From: Staphylococcus simulans | GTDB taxonomy: Bacteria; Bacillota; Bacilli; Staphylococcales; Staphylococcaceae | Length of the DNA: 64,000 bases | Direction of reading: 5' to 3' | Assembly: GCF_002994445.1 (NCBI RefSeq) | Contig: NZ_MRZJ01000001.1 | Location: forward strand, 248,001 to 312,000 | Part shown: positions 8,834 to 20,091 of the stretch, in pieces | Layout of the letters: each line of letters opens with the position of its first letter | Numbering within the stretch: position 1 is the stretch's first letter | Translations under genes and position numbers: made by a program | The notes under the pieces: generated by a model | What the model was told of the DNA's origin: nothing | The model's database searches: none | The model's input: only the letters and a program-made list of their open reading frames with translations

Positions 8834-9729
8834 CAGAACACAAATCAGGATTTGTCTCTATTATCGGCAGACCTAACGTAGGTAAATCTACGTTTATGAA
8901 TAGAGTACTAGGACATAAAATTGCTATTATGTCAGACAAAGCACAAACAACAAGAAATAAAATACAAGGCGTTATGACAGAAGATGATGCACAAATTATA
9001 TTTGTGGATACACCGGGTATTCATAAACCTAAACATAAATTAGGCGATTATATGATGAAAGTTGCTAAAAATACTTTATCAGAAGTCGACGCTGTTATCT
9101 TTATGGTAAATGCTGATGAAAAAATCGGCAGAGGCGATGAATACATTATGGAAATGCTGAAAAATGTTAAGACACCTGTATTTTTAGTAATTAATAAAAT
9201 CGATTTGGTGCATCCTGATGAAATTATGCCGATTATCGAAAGTTATCAAGAGTGTATGGAATTTTCAGAGACAGTTCCAATGTCAGCACTAGAAGGGCTG
9301 AATGTCGAACACTTTATCGACGTACTTAAATCATATTTACCTGAAGGTCCTCAGTACTATCCTGATGGCCAAATTTCAGATCACCCGGAACAATTTGTGG
9401 TAAGTGAATTAATCAGAGAGAAAATCTTACATTTAACAAGTGAAGAAATTCCACACTCTATTGGTGTCAATGTCGATAGAATGGCTAAAGAATCTGAAGA
9501 TAAAGTACGCATTGAAGCCACAATCTTTGTGGAACGCGACTCTCAAAAAGGGATTGTTATCGGCAAAGGCGGTAAAAAGCTGAAAGAAATCGGTAAACGC
9601 GCGCGATTAGATATTGAACATCTTCTCGGATCAAAAGTGTATCTGGATTTATGGGTAAAGGTCCAAAAAGATTGGAGAAATAAAGTCAACTTTATCCGTC
9701 AAATGGGCTATATCGAAGATCAAGATTAA
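8830..9729 (+). CDS. era: GTPase Era
   Basis: Essential Ras-like GTPase that binds the 3' end of 16S rRNA and assists 30S assembly. The 299-residue protein has the G1 motif GRPNVGKS at residues 13-20, the G3 motif DTPG, the G4 motif NKID, and a C-terminal KH RNA-binding domain containing [15 protein letters not shown]. It overlaps cdd by four bases and is followed by recO, the conserved Bacillota order. Confidence 0.97.
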   Translation: MTEHKSGFVSIIGRPNVGKSTFMNRVLGHKIAIMSDKAQTTRNKIQGVMTEDDAQIIFVDTPGIHKPKHKLGDYMMKVAKNTLSEVDAVIFMVNADEKIGRGDEYIMEMLKNVKTPVFLVINKIDLVHPDEIMPIIESYQECMEFSETVPMSALEGLNVEHFIDVLKSYLPEGPQYYPDGQISDHPEQFVVSELIREKILHLTSEEIPHSIGVNVDRMAKESEDKVRIEATIFVERDSQKGIVIGKGGKKLKEIGKRARLDIEHLLGSKVYLDLWVKVQKDWRNKVNFIRQMGYIEDQD

Positions 9730-9754
9730 TAATAGAAGGTCGGTGGTACCTTTT

Positions 9755-10519
9755 ATGTTAGTGAAACAAAAAGGAATAATTATTAAGACGGTTGATTATG
9801 GAGAATCTGATAAAATCATCACGATTTTAAGTGAAAGCGGCGCAAAAATTCCGCTTATGGTCAAACGTGCTAAAAAAAGCCGCACTGGTATGCAGGCCAA
9901 TACACAAATGTTTGTTTACGGATTATTTATCTATGCGAAATTACGAGGATTAGGTATTTTGAATTCCGTGGATGTCATCAGTCAGAATTATCAATTACGC
10001 TTAGACATTTATGAAAGCAGCTATGCTGCATTGTGTACTGAGGTCATTGATAAATCCATGGAGGAAGAACAAGTGTCAAAGTTCAACTTTCAATTATTGG
10101 ACTTCTGTCTTGATAGGATTGCACAAGGGTATAGTTCTCAACTCATGTCCGTCATTGTCTTGTTGAAGAAAATGCCTGAGTTTGGTTTTACGATTCCCTT
10201 CAATCAAGATGTGTTAAGCGGTAATACCGATCAATCTGTTTTATGCGGTTATAGCTTTAAGTATCATGGAGTCATTGCACAAGAAAACTTTGCTAAAGAT
10301 GAACGTGCAATTCCTATATCTAACAAAACGCTCTATTTGTTAGATGTATTGCAAAAGCTGCCGATAGATAAAATGAATGCTTTAAAGATTCATCAAACGA
10401 TTGTAGATGAGATGTCTGAACTTTTGATTATGTTATACAGAGAATATGCAGGGGTTTTCTTTAAAAGCCAGAAGCTGATCAACCAGCTGCATCGCTTAGA
10501 ATCTCATAATAAAAAATAA
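9755..10519 (+). CDS. recO: DNA repair protein RecO
   Basis: Recombination mediator that, with RecF and RecR, loads RecA onto SSB-coated single-stranded DNA and anneals strands. The N-terminal OB-fold begins [21 protein letters not shown]; a helical domain follows. ATG 9755 was preferred to GTG 9743 because it matches the usual N-terminus and has GGTGG at a workable distance. The gene (254 residues) closes the era operon and is followed by a strong terminator shared with convergent glyQS. Confidence 0.92.
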   Translation: MLVKQKGIIIKTVDYGESDKIITILSESGAKIPLMVKRAKKSRTGMQANTQMFVYGLFIYAKLRGLGILNSVDVISQNYQLRLDIYESSYAALCTEVIDKSMEEEQVSKFNFQLLDFCLDRIAQGYSSQLMSVIVLLKKMPEFGFTIPFNQDVLSGNTDQSVLCGYSFKYHGVIAQENFAKDERAIPISNKTLYLLDVLQKLPIDKMNALKIHQTIVDEMSELLIMLYREYAGVFFKSQKLINQLHRLESHNKK

Positions 10520-10554
10520 CAAGCGTATCGCTAATTTGCGATACGCTTGTTTTC
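10519..10554. terminator. Bidirectional terminator between recO and glyQS
   Basis: ACAAGCGTATCGC (10519-10531) and GCGATACGCTTGT (10538-10550) form a perfect 13-bp stem with a six-base loop, flanked by A-rich sequence on the left and TTTT on the right. It can therefore serve both the rightward recO transcript and the leftward glyQS transcript. Confidence 0.88.
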
Positions 10555-10567
10555 TCTGTAAATACAA

Positions 10568-11959
10568 TTAGAATTTAACTTTTTCAGCTAAGAAATCATT
10601 TAATTCTGAGATAGGCATACGAACTTGTTCCATAGTGTCGCGTTCACGAACAGTAACTTGTTTGTCTTCTAATGAATCGAAGTCAAATGTAATACAGTAA
10701 GGTGTACCGATTTCATCTTGACGACGGTAACGTTTACCGATTGATTGAGATTCATCAAAGTCGACTGTAAAGTCTTCGCTCAATTGTTCGTAAACTTTGA
10801 TAGCTTCCTCAGATAATTTTTTGCTTAATGGTAAAATAGCTGCTTTGTATGGTGCAAGAGCAGGGTGGAAGTGTAGTACAGTACGTTCATCTTTACTGCC
10901 TTCAACACCTTCACGATCATAAGCATCGCATAAGAATGCTAATGTTACACGATCAGCACCAAGTGATGGTTCAATACAATATGGGATGAATTTTTCATTT
11001 GTTTCAGGGTCATGATATTTAAAGTCATCACCTGAGTACTCACTATGTTGTTTCAAGTCATAATCTGTACGGCTTGCGATACCCCAAAGTTCGCCCCAAC
11101 CGAATGGGAATTTGTATTCAATATCAGTTGTCGCATTTGAATAGTGAGATAATTCATCTTCATCATGATCTCTTAAACGAAGATTGTCATTTTGGATACC
11201 AAGGTCTAATAACCATTTTTCCGCAAATGTTTTCCAGTAATTTTGCCATTCGATTTCTTCACCAGGTTTACAGAAGAATTCTAATTCCATTTGTTCGAAT
11301 TCACGTGTTCTGAAAATGAAGTTGCCCGGTGTGATTTCGTTACGGAATGATTTACCGATTTGACCGATACCGAATGGTAATTTTTTACGCATAGAACGTT
11401 GTACGTTTTTGTAGTTAACAAAAATACCTTGTGCAGTTTCTGGACGTAAGAAGATTTCGTTAGTTGAATCTTCAGTTACACCTTGGAAAGTTTTAAACAT
11501 TAAGTTGAATTGACGGATATCTGTCCAGTTAGCAGTACCGCTTACAGGATCTTTGATGCCTTCTTCATCGATAATACGTTTCATTTCATCAAAGCTTAAA
11601 CCGTCTGCGATAAAGTTTTCATCGCCTTTTTCATTTTGCATATATTCTTCGATTAATTTGTCTGCACGATAACGAATTTTACTGTCTTTGTTATCGATCA
11701 TCGGATCGTTGAAGTTGCCTAAGTGACCTGATGCTTCCCAAGTTCTAGGGTTCATCAAGATTGCAGCATCTAAACCAACGTTGTATGGTGATTGTGAAAT
11801 GAATTTTTTCCACCAAGCACGTTTAATATTATTTTTTAATTCAACACCTAATGGACCATAGTCCCAAGTGTTTGATAAACCACCATAAATTTCACTGCCT
11901 GGGAATACAAAACCTCTGTGTTTAGCCAGTTGTACTACTGAATCCATATCTTTTGCCAT
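10568..11959 (-). CDS. glyQS: Glycyl-tRNA synthetase (single-chain, eukaryotic type)
   Basis: Class II aminoacyl-tRNA synthetase charging tRNA-Gly. The 463-residue protein starts [20 protein letters not shown] and contains the class II motif 2 region [21 protein letters not shown] and a C-terminal anticodon-binding domain. The start at 11959 is supported by AGAGGAGTG upstream; the frame remains open further upstream but that stretch is the T-box leader and terminator, not protein. Expression is expected to respond to uncharged tRNA-Gly through the T-box. Confidence 0.97.
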   Translation of the reverse strand: MAKDMDSVVQLAKHRGFVFPGSEIYGGLSNTWDYGPLGVELKNNIKRAWWKKFISQSPYNVGLDAAILMNPRTWEASGHLGNFNDPMIDNKDSKIRYRADKLIEEYMQNEKGDENFIADGLSFDEMKRIIDEEGIKDPVSGTANWTDIRQFNLMFKTFQGVTEDSTNEIFLRPETAQGIFVNYKNVQRSMRKKLPFGIGQIGKSFRNEITPGNFIFRTREFEQMELEFFCKPGEEIEWQNYWKTFAEKWLLDLGIQNDNLRLRDHDEDELSHYSNATTDIEYKFPFGWGELWGIASRTDYDLKQHSEYSGDDFKYHDPETNEKFIPYCIEPSLGADRVTLAFLCDAYDREGVEGSKDERTVLHFHPALAPYKAAILPLSKKLSEEAIKVYEQLSEDFTVDFDESQSIGKRYRRQDEIGTPYCITFDFDSLEDKQVTVRERDTMEQVRMPISELNDFLAEKVKF

Positions 11960-11981
11960 AAAAAAACACTCCTCTTTAATA

Positions 11982-12210
11982 ATAAAAAACTCATCCCAAG
12001 ATAACGGAAAATAAATTCCGAAATCTTGGGACGAGTTTAATATTTCATAATTCATAATCATAAAAATAACCCGCGGTTCCACCCAAATTAGTGAAGACAC
12101 TCGCTTAGTTTATATAAGTTTTTAGGCCAATTTTATTGTTAAGCTCGCACCATCCTTAACTCGCTTCAAATTTAATTCTAATGCATCACAAAATTAAAGG
12201 CAAGTGTTTA
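11982..12210 (-). promoter_or_regulatory. T-box riboswitch (tRNA-Gly) controlling glyQS
   Basis: Read on the - strand, the leader contains the diagnostic T-box core GGGTGGAACCGCGG (12084 to 12071). Downstream, AAACTCGTCCCAAGAT (12038 to 12023) pairs with ATCTTGGGATGAGTTT (12003 to 11988), followed by a T-rich run: a strong terminator. CGTCCC in its 5' arm can alternatively pair with the T-box core to form the antiterminator. A candidate glycine specifier codon GGC lies at 12128-12126. Uncharged tRNA-Gly would stabilise the antiterminator and permit glyQS transcription. The 5' boundary is approximate. Confidence 0.92.
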
Positions 12211-12217
12211 TATACAT

Positions 12218-12246
12218 TTGTAGAGCAATTCGATTACAGTTATAAT
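12218..12246 (+). promoter_or_regulatory. Probable sigma-A promoter for ccpN
   Basis: TTGTAG at 12218-12223 and TATAAT at 12241-12246 with a 17-base spacer. It precedes the AAGGGGTG ribosome site of ccpN by 16 bases and lies back to back with the beginning of the glyQS T-box leader. Confidence 0.7.
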
Positions 12247-12277
12247 ATGAATTGTAAGTGTGAAGGGGTGAAGACAT

Positions 12278-12901
12278 ATAGAACTGAGTAACAGGCAAAG
12301 CGAGATTATAGAAATAGTGAAGCATAACGGGCCGATTACTGGGGAGAAGATTGCCGAACAACTAAGTTTAACGAGAGCGACGTTAAGACCTGACTTAGCA
12401 ATTTTAACAATGTCTGGGTTTCTCGAAGCTAGACCTAGAGTAGGTTACTTTTATTCTGGTAAGACAACAAATCAATTATTAACAGAAAAACTGCGCCAAT
12501 ATGTTGTTAAGGACTATCAATCGTTACCGATTATTTTAAAAGGCGACATTTCTGTTTACGAAGCAATTTGTACCATATTCCTTGAGGATGTGAGTACATT
12601 ATTTATAGTCAACAGCAATAATGATTTTATTGGTGTGTGTTCAAGAAAAGACTTACTCAGAGCATCTATGATTGGTGAAGATATACATACTATGCCAGTC
12701 AGCGTCATTATGACAAGAATGCCGAATTTAACACACGTCCTGGAAAACGACTTAGTCGTATTAGCTGCACAGCTTATGATAGAAAAAGAAATTGATTCTT
12801 TACCAATCGTTCGTGGTAAAGAGAATGGTAAGTTAGAAGTAATTGGACGTATTTCAAAAACTACGATTACAAAGCTATTTGTATCAATTTTTGATGAGTA
12901 G
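12278..12901 (+). CDS. ccpN: CcpN-type transcriptional repressor (HTH plus CBS pair), non-standard start
   Basis: Repressor of gluconeogenic genes in the CcpN family. An N-terminal winged helix (SNRQSEIIEIVKHNGPITGE, then LTRATLRPDLAILTMSG) is followed by two CBS domains (residues about 75-205) that sense nucleotides. Family proteins start a few residues before ELSNRQ. In this frame after the TGA at 12269-12271 there is no ATG, GTG or TTG until GTG 12317, which would remove the first recognition-domain helix. ATA 12278 sits seven bases after AAGGGGTG; CTG 12284 is the other option. The gene is co-directional with yqfL, as expected for the CcpN/PPDK-regulator pair. Confidence 0.85.
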   Translation: MELSNRQSEIIEIVKHNGPITGEKIAEQLSLTRATLRPDLAILTMSGFLEARPRVGYFYSGKTTNQLLTEKLRQYVVKDYQSLPIILKGDISVYEAICTIFLEDVSTLFIVNSNNDFIGVCSRKDLLRASMIGEDIHTMPVSVIMTRMPNLTHVLENDLVVLAAQLMIEKEIDSLPIVRGKENGKLEVIGRISKTTITKLFVSIFDE

Positions 12902-12913
12902 GAGAAGGATTTC

Positions 12914-13738
12914 ATGCAAAAGATAAAAATAATAATTGCATCTGATTCGGTAGGAGAAACAGCCGAACAAGTTGCAAAAGCTTGTGTTTCTCAATTTAAT
13001 TCCAAAAGATTTCAAAGTGAAGTCGTGCGTTATCCATATATTGAAACCAATGAAAATGTGGATGAAGTCATTGAAGTCGCAAAAGAGAATGAACTGAATA
13101 TTGTAGTCTTCACATTAGTCAAACCCGATATTAAAGAATATATGGAAAATCAACTTGCGGAGCATGAAATCAAGCATGTTGATATCATGGGACCGCTAAT
13201 GAACATTTTAACTGAAGAAATCGATGAAAAACCTTATTATGAACCGGGCATTGTCCATAAACTTGATGAAGCATATTTCAAGAAAATAGAAGCGATTGAA
13301 TTTGCGGTTAAATATGACGATGGCAAAGACCCTAAAGGATTGCCAAAAGCAGATATAATATTAATTGGTATTTCACGTACTTCCAAAACACCTTTATCGC
13401 AATTTTTAGCACACAAACGTTATAAAGTTATGAATATACCGATTGTACCGGAGATTAATCCTCCTGAAGCATTGTTTGAAGTCGATCCTAAAAAATGTAT
13501 TGCTTTAAAAATCAGTGAAGAAAAGCTGAACATTATTAGAAAAGAACGTTTAAAACAATTAGGATTAGGCGATTCTGCAAGATATGCGACAGGCCAACGT
13601 ATCCAAGAGGAGCTCGACTACTTCGAAAAGGTTGTTGAAAAAATCGGCTGTCCTGTCATTGATGTTTCTGACAAAGCTATCGAAGAAACAGCAAATGACA
13701 TCATGTATATCATTGAACAAAACAATATGAATAAATAA
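12914..13738 (+). CDS. yqfL: Pyruvate, phosphate dikinase regulatory protein (kinase/pyrophosphorylase)
   Basis: DUF299-family bifunctional regulator that reversibly phosphorylates a threonine of pyruvate phosphate dikinase or PEP synthetase. The 274-residue protein has the P-loop-like motif [11 protein letters not shown] near residue 153 and the HVDIMGPLM segment. It begins 12 bases after ccpN with AGGAGAAGGATTTC upstream. The ccpN-yqfL pair is conserved in Bacillota and ties both genes to the glycolysis/gluconeogenesis switch. The target enzyme is not in this window. Confidence 0.92.
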   Translation: MQKIKIIIASDSVGETAEQVAKACVSQFNSKRFQSEVVRYPYIETNENVDEVIEVAKENELNIVVFTLVKPDIKEYMENQLAEHEIKHVDIMGPLMNILTEEIDEKPYYEPGIVHKLDEAYFKKIEAIEFAVKYDDGKDPKGLPKADIILIGISRTSKTPLSQFLAHKRYKVMNIPIVPEINPPEALFEVDPKKCIALKISEEKLNIIRKERLKQLGLGDSARYATGQRIQEELDYFEKVVEKIGCPVIDVSDKAIEETANDIMYIIEQNNMNK

Positions 13739-13745
13739 ACTGCCG

Positions 13746-13781
13746 AATACGCTGATAGTGCATTATCAGCGTATTTTTTAA
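13746..13781 (+). terminator. Intrinsic terminator after yqfL
   Basis: AATACGCTGAT (13746-13756) and ATCAGCGTATT (13765-13775) form a perfect 11-bp stem with an eight-base loop, followed by a T run. Confidence 0.88.
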
Positions 13782-13815
13782 AAATGAGCGAATAACTTTT
13801 AATTTTTATAGAAAA

Positions 13816-13824
13816 TGATATAAT
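13816..13824 (+). promoter_or_regulatory. Possible extended -10 promoter for dnaG
   Basis: TGA-TATAAT at 13816-13824 forms an extended -10, 29 bases before the dnaG start. The -35 region is poor. A terminator lies directly upstream, so a promoter is needed here. Confidence 0.5.
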
Positions 13825-13853
13825 AATATGACTAATGTATATAGGTGGTTAGT

Positions 13854-15626
13854 GTGCGAATAGAGCAATCAGTAATAAATGAAATAAAAGATAAAACAGA
13901 TATTCTGGATCTTGTAAGTGAATATGTGAAATTAGAAAAAAGGGGACGCAATTATATCGGTTTGTGTCCTTTTCATGATGAAAAGACACCTTCATTTACC
14001 GTTTCTGAAGATAAGCAGATTTGCCATTGCTTCGGTTGTAAAAAAGGCGGCAACGTCTTCCAGTTCACACAAGAGATCGAAGGCATTTCATTTGTCGAGG
14101 CTGTTAAAGAGCTTGGGGAACGGGTAAATATAAAAGTAGATGTCGGCAATTCAAATGAACAAAACCAGATTGCTTCAGATGATTTAATGATGATTAAAAT
14201 GCATGAACTCATGCAAGAGTATTATCATTATGTCTTAATGAAAACTGTAGAAGGCGAGAAGCCGCTTGAATATTTGAAATCAAGAGGATTTTCAGAACAG
14301 CTTTTAAGAGATAGAAAAATCGGTTTTGCGCCTGACAACTCTCATTTTTGTCATGATTTTTTACAAAAGAAAGGATATGATATTGAGTTAGCGTATGAAG
14401 CTGGCTTACTTTCTCGAAACGAAGAAAACTTCAGTTATTATGACCGATTTAGAGATAGAATCATGTTTCCTTTACAAAACGCGCAAGGCAGAACAGTAGG
14501 CTACTCAGGACGAACATATAAAAACCAAGAACCTAAATACTTGAATAGTCCTGAAACACCTATTTTCCAAAAACGCAAATTATTGTATAACATCGATAAA
14601 GCACGAAGAGTAATTAGACAAAAGAACGAACTTATTTTGCTCGAAGGTTTCATGGATGTCATTAAAGCTGATAGTGCAGGGGTTAAACAAGTTGTTGCGA
14701 GTATGGGAACTCAAATTTCCCAAGAGCACATTGCATTTATTAAAAAACTTACATCTAATGTGACTTTGTTATTTGACGGCGACTTTGCCGGACAAGAAGC
14801 AACTTTGAAAACAGGTCAGCAACTACTTGAACAAGGACTCAATGTCTTTGTTATTCAGCTGCCATCTAAAATGGATCCGGATGAGTATATTACTAAATAC
14901 GGGGAAGATGCATTCAATAAATATATCGACCATGAGAAGCGTGCATTTGTCTTGTATAAGGTCAACTTATTCAAAGATGAAATAGCACATAATGATATGG
15001 CTTACGAAAAATATTTAAAAGAAATAACAGATGATATTTCTTTAATGCCGTCAGGGATTTTACAGAAAAAAGTATTGCAAGACGTTTCTGAATTGTTTAA
15101 AGTTAGTTTTGATAGTCTAAATAATGAAGTGGTAAAGCATAATCATCAAACATTTCAACAAGTGCCATCTGCTCCGCCTGCATTCAAGCAGCAGAAATTT
15201 ACTAAACAAGAAGATGCTGAGCGTAAACTATTGAAGCATTTCATGTTCAATAAAGATGTATTTCTTGAGTATAGTAAACAAGTCGAGGCAGATGACTTTA
15301 CAAATCAACAATTTAAGCGTATATTTAATATTTTGCATGACTATTATACTGAGAACGAATATTATGACTTAAGCACTGCACTATTGTATAGCGATGGCGA
15401 AACAGATCGCGAAACATTAATATCGCTAGACAATCTTCTACTTAACAACAATCCCTACGAGCATGAGCTTGATGAATATATTCAAATCATTATTAACAGC
15501 CGTAATAATGAATCAGCAGAATCACTCAATGAAAAATTGCGTGAAGCTACAAGAATCGGCGACAAAGAATTGCAGAAATATTATTTGCAAAAAATTGTAG
15601 CATTAAATCAAAAACGAATGAATTAA
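13854..15626 (+). CDS. dnaG: DNA primase
   Basis: Synthesises RNA primers for lagging-strand replication, working with DnaB-type helicase. The N-terminal zinc-binding domain shows C38, H41, C59 and C62 (CPFH ... CHCFGC); the TOPRIM core has [11 protein letters not shown] and [12 protein letters not shown]; a helicase-interaction domain occupies the C-terminus (590 residues in all). GTG 13854 was chosen over GTG 13845 because it gives the family start [18 protein letters not shown] and has AGGTGG five bases upstream. It precedes rpoD, the classical macromolecular-synthesis arrangement. Confidence 0.96.
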   Translation: MRIEQSVINEIKDKTDILDLVSEYVKLEKRGRNYIGLCPFHDEKTPSFTVSEDKQICHCFGCKKGGNVFQFTQEIEGISFVEAVKELGERVNIKVDVGNSNEQNQIASDDLMMIKMHELMQEYYHYVLMKTVEGEKPLEYLKSRGFSEQLLRDRKIGFAPDNSHFCHDFLQKKGYDIELAYEAGLLSRNEENFSYYDRFRDRIMFPLQNAQGRTVGYSGRTYKNQEPKYLNSPETPIFQKRKLLYNIDKARRVIRQKNELILLEGFMDVIKADSAGVKQVVASMGTQISQEHIAFIKKLTSNVTLLFDGDFAGQEATLKTGQQLLEQGLNVFVIQLPSKMDPDEYITKYGEDAFNKYIDHEKRAFVLYKVNLFKDEIAHNDMAYEKYLKEITDDISLMPSGILQKKVLQDVSELFKVSFDSLNNEVVKHNHQTFQQVPSAPPAFKQQKFTKQEDAERKLLKHFMFNKDVFLEYSKQVEADDFTNQQFKRIFNILHDYYTENEYYDLSTALLYSDGETDRETLISLDNLLLNNNPYEHELDEYIQIIINSRNNESAESLNEKLREATRIGDKELQKYYLQKIVALNQKRMN

Positions 15627-15652
15627 AATAAAACTATAAGAATCATTAATAG

Positions 15653-16816
<1,164 letters not shown>

Positions 16817-16828
16817 TTAAGTGAAAAT

Positions 16829-16926
16829 AGCGAGACAATAAGCTGAAAATGTTTGGCTGACGAAGGCTAGGAAGTATGGAATTCACCTACAGTCAATCGA
16901 ATTTATTGCTTGTTGTCTCGCTTTTT
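16829..16926 (+). terminator. Long hairpin terminator after rpoD with structured 64-base apex
   Basis: AGCGAGACAATAAGC (16829-16843) pairs with GCTTGTTGTCTCGCT (16908-16922) over 15 bp with one G-U pair, followed by TTTT. Unlike the other terminators here, the arms are separated by 64 bases. Inside, GGCTG (16855-16859) can pair with CAGTC (16890-16894) and TAGG (16868-16871) with CCTA (16886-16889). Terminator function is likely; a small RNA released from it is possible but unproven. Confidence 0.7.
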
Positions 16927-16945
16927 ATGTTAGAGAGGTACAAAC

Positions 16946-17617
16946 ATGATTGTATTAAACCAAAGATTAACAGCAGTAAGTAAATATATCACAGGCAGTA
17001 CATTAGCTGATATCGGTTCAGACCATGCCTATTTGCCGATATATGCTATACAAAACGCATTATGCGCTTCTGCAATAGCCGGTGAAGTGGTTAAAGGCCC
17101 ATTTCAAGCCGCGCAAGAGAATGTTAAAAAATATGGCATGGAAAAAGTAATTGATGTTAAACTTGGTAATGGATTAAATGTATTAGAATTAAATAATCAT
17201 ATCGACACGATAACAATTTGCGGAATGGGCGGTCCGTTAATTGCTGATATTTTAGATAAAGGCAGTGAAAAGCTTGGTAACCATCCACGCTTAGCTTTGC
17301 AAAGCAATATTCAAACATCAGCTTTAAGAAGAACATTAATGCAATTAGATTATCATATTGTTGAAGAAGAAATTATGGAAGAAAAAGGGCATATTTATGA
17401 AATTGTAATCGCTGAATATGGACCACAATCGATGGATGAATATGCATTGAAGTTCGGCCCGAAACTATTGGAAAATAAAACTGCAGTATTTACAAAACAT
17501 TGGCAACGAGAATTAGATGCTTTAAAGAATATCAAAAAGCATTTAGATGAATATAAACATAAAGACCGTTTAGAACAAATTGATCGTGAAATTAAACTCA
17601 TTCAAGAGGTGTTATAA
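16946..17617 (+). CDS. trmK: tRNA (adenine(22)-N1)-methyltransferase
   Basis: SAM-dependent enzyme that makes m1A22 in bacterial tRNAs. The 223-residue protein has the Rossmann SAM loop LADIGSDHAYLPIYAI near residues 20-35, the catalytic-region motif TICGMGGPLIADIL, and a C-terminal coiled-coil (residues about 175-215). The start follows AGAGAGGTACAAAC. Its stop TAA shares one base with the ATG of the next gene, so translation is coupled to the Nif3-like gene. Confidence 0.94.
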   Translation: MIVLNQRLTAVSKYITGSTLADIGSDHAYLPIYAIQNALCASAIAGEVVKGPFQAAQENVKKYGMEKVIDVKLGNGLNVLELNNHIDTITICGMGGPLIADILDKGSEKLGNHPRLALQSNIQTSALRRTLMQLDYHIVEEEIMEEKGHIYEIVIAEYGPQSMDEYALKFGPKLLENKTAVFTKHWQRELDALKNIKKHLDEYKHKDRLEQIDREIKLIQEVL

Positions 17618-18711
17618 TGAAAACTTCAGAATTACTTTCTATTATTAACCAGCATGTACCCTTTGCTTCTGCGGAATCATGGGATAATGTAGGTTTATTA
17701 ATCGGAGATACCAATCAAGAAGTCAATGGCATTTTAACAACATTAGACTGCACATTTGATGTAGTAGATGAAGCGATTGAAAAAAATATTAATACAATTA
17801 TTGCTCACCATCCGCTTATCTTTAAAGGTGTTAAAAATATTAACGAAGGCGGTTATGGTACAATCATCCGACGTTTAATTCAGAACAATATTCAACTGAT
17901 AGCACTGCACACAAATCTAGATGTATACCAATACGGTGTCAACGCTATGCTTTCAAAACGAATCGGCATTAAAGATACAGAAATCTTAGAACCCCAAACA
18001 GAAAGCTATTATAAAGTTCAAGTGTTTATCCCTGAAGAAAATGTAGTTGAGTTTAAAGATCAAATGAATGACCAAGGGTTTGCTTCTGAGGGAGACTATG
18101 AATATTGCTTCTTCTCTACTAAGGGAGATGGACAATTTAAACCTGTAGACGGTGCTAATCCCCATATTGGACAACTTAATGAAATTGAGACGGTAGAAGA
18201 AGTCAAAGTTGAATTTATGATTCAAAATAACGAACGCGCTAAAGCAGAACATTTCATCAATGCACTACATCCATATGAGACACCTGTTTATGATTTTATA
18301 CCTTTAACAAAATCATTGAACCGAGGTTTGGGTATGATTGGCGACTTGCCTGAACAAACTACATTAAAAGCATTAGCTTCAGCTATTAAAACACAATTGG
18401 ATATTCCAAGTGTCAGATTCACAGGCAATCCTAATGCATTAATTTCAAAAGCTGCCGTAATCGGCGGTTCTGGTATCGGTTATGAACAATACGCTCACCA
18501 AAAAGGTGCAGATGTCTTTATTACAGGAGATATCAAACACCACGATGCCTTAGACGCAGAAATCGATGGTTATCATCTAATTGATATTAATCATTATAGT
18601 GAATATGTGATGAGAGATGGATTAAAAACATTGCTGGAACAATGGCTAGAAGGCAAAGTTGATAATATCGAAGCATCACATTTAAATACTGATCCGTTTA
18701 ATTATGTATAA
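17617..18711 (+). CDS. Nif3-like dinuclear metal center protein (YqfO type)
   Basis: Member of the NIF3/DUF34 family, often labelled GTP cyclohydrolase 1 type 2 homolog. At 364 residues it is the long Bacillota form, with a PII-like insertion around residues 125-235 between the two halves of the Nif3 core. Metal ligands are visible in IIAHHPLIFKG (His pair), ALHTNLDVY and, at the C-terminus, DIKHHDALDA and DINHYSE. The biochemical role is not settled. It is translationally coupled to trmK and followed 23 bases later by cshB. Confidence 0.92.
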   Translation: MKTSELLSIINQHVPFASAESWDNVGLLIGDTNQEVNGILTTLDCTFDVVDEAIEKNINTIIAHHPLIFKGVKNINEGGYGTIIRRLIQNNIQLIALHTNLDVYQYGVNAMLSKRIGIKDTEILEPQTESYYKVQVFIPEENVVEFKDQMNDQGFASEGDYEYCFFSTKGDGQFKPVDGANPHIGQLNEIETVEEVKVEFMIQNNERAKAEHFINALHPYETPVYDFIPLTKSLNRGLGMIGDLPEQTTLKALASAIKTQLDIPSVRFTGNPNALISKAAVIGGSGIGYEQYAHQKGADVFITGDIKHHDALDAEIDGYHLIDINHYSEYVMRDGLKTLLEQWLEGKVDNIEASHLNTDPFNYV

Positions 18712-18734
18712 ATCAAAGAAAAGGAGGGATTTTA

Positions 18735-20075
18735 ATGGCCGTAGAACATCCGTTTAACCAATTTGAGCTTAGTTCACAATTAATTGACGCTGTAAAAGAC
18801 TTGAATTTTAATCAGCCAACTGAAATCCAACAAAGAGTAATACCTAAAATTTTGAAAGGGAACAACATTATCGGTCAGTCTCAAACTGGTACTGGTAAAT
18901 CACATGCATTCCTATTACCACTTATGGAAGGCATCGATCCAACGGTGCAAGAGCCGCAAGCAATTGTAGTAGCACCGACAAGAGAATTAGCGCAACAGCT
19001 ATTTAATGCTGCACAGCATCTTGCTCAATTTAAAGGTGATGTAAAAGTATCATTATTTATCGGCGGTACAGATTTCGAAAGAGATAAACAGCGTTGTAAT
19101 ATTCAACCGCAACTCGTAATTGGTACACCGACTAGAATTAATGACTTATCTAAAGATGGCACTTTGCATGCACATCTTGCACATTACCTCGTTGTTGATG
19201 AAGCAGATTTAATGATTGATTTAGGTTTAATTGAGGACGTAGACCATATTGCAGCACGCTTGGATGAAAGTGCGCATATTGCAGTGTTCAGTGCGACGAT
19301 TCCTAAGTCATTACATCCTTTCTTAAATAAATACTTGAACCAACCTGAATTAATCGAAGTTGATAGCAAAACACAAAACAAGAAAAACATCGACTTCTAT
19401 TTAATCCCGACAAAAGGTGCGTCAAAACTAGATAAAACGAAAGCTTTGATTGATATTGTTAATCCATATCTTTGCCTGATTTTCTGTAATAGCCGAGAAA
19501 ATGCAGATGAACTTGTGGAAGCGTTAACCGCTGATGGTTTGAAAATCGGTATGATTCATGGCGGTTTAAGTCCACGTGAAAGAAAACAGCAAATGAAACG
19601 AATTCGTAATTTAGACTTCCAATTTGTGATTGCCAGCGATTTAGCTTCTCGCGGTATTGATATTGAAGGTGTCAGTCATGTGATTAACTATGATGTGCCG
19701 AAAGACATTGACTTCTTCACACACCGTGTGGGCCGTACAGGCAGAGGACAGTATAAGGGCGAAGCATTTACACTTTATACACCAGATGAAGAAGACTTAA
19801 TTGCAGAAATCGAGAAAAAAGGCTATCACTTTAAAGATGTCGACATCAAAAACGGCGAGTTAGTTGAAATCAAAGCACACAATACGCGTAAAACAAGACA
19901 AAATAAAGATGATCACTTGACTACACAAGTCAAACAGAAAATCAGACGCGGCAATAAGAAAAAAGTTAAACCAGGATATAAGAAAAAATTCAAAAGAGAA
20001 CTTGAGCAAGCAAAACGTCAAGAACGTAAACAATACAGTAAGCGCAAAAACAGAGAGCAGCGTAAAAACAAGTAA
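18735..20075 (+). CDS. cshB: DEAD-box RNA helicase CshB
   Basis: ATP-dependent RNA helicase acting in ribosome biogenesis and cold adaptation. All core motifs are present: the Q motif, Walker A SQTGTGKS near residues 49-56, PTRELAQQ, VVDEADLM, motif III SATIP, and the C-terminal HRVGRTGRGQ. The last 60 residues are strongly basic (repeated KKK, KRE and RKN), a nonspecific RNA-binding tail. The start has AAAGGAGGGATTTTA. The trmK-nif3-cshB-nfo run is compact and probably one transcript. Confidence 0.94.
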   Translation: MAVEHPFNQFELSSQLIDAVKDLNFNQPTEIQQRVIPKILKGNNIIGQSQTGTGKSHAFLLPLMEGIDPTVQEPQAIVVAPTRELAQQLFNAAQHLAQFKGDVKVSLFIGGTDFERDKQRCNIQPQLVIGTPTRINDLSKDGTLHAHLAHYLVVDEADLMIDLGLIEDVDHIAARLDESAHIAVFSATIPKSLHPFLNKYLNQPELIEVDSKTQNKKNIDFYLIPTKGASKLDKTKALIDIVNPYLCLIFCNSRENADELVEALTADGLKIGMIHGGLSPRERKQQMKRIRNLDFQFVIASDLASRGIDIEGVSHVINYDVPKDIDFFTHRVGRTGRGQYKGEAFTLYTPDEEDLIAEIEKKGYHFKDVDIKNGELVEIKAHNTRKTRQNKDDHLTTQVKQKIRRGNKKKVKPGYKKKFKRELEQAKRQERKQYSKRKNREQRKNK

Positions 20076-20091
20076 AGGATAGGTGGAAAGA

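Noticed and set aside
11960-12100. N-terminal extension of glyQS by 47 codons
   Set aside because: This stretch is the T-box terminator and antiterminator; AGAGGAGTG before 11959 and the family N-terminus mark the true start.
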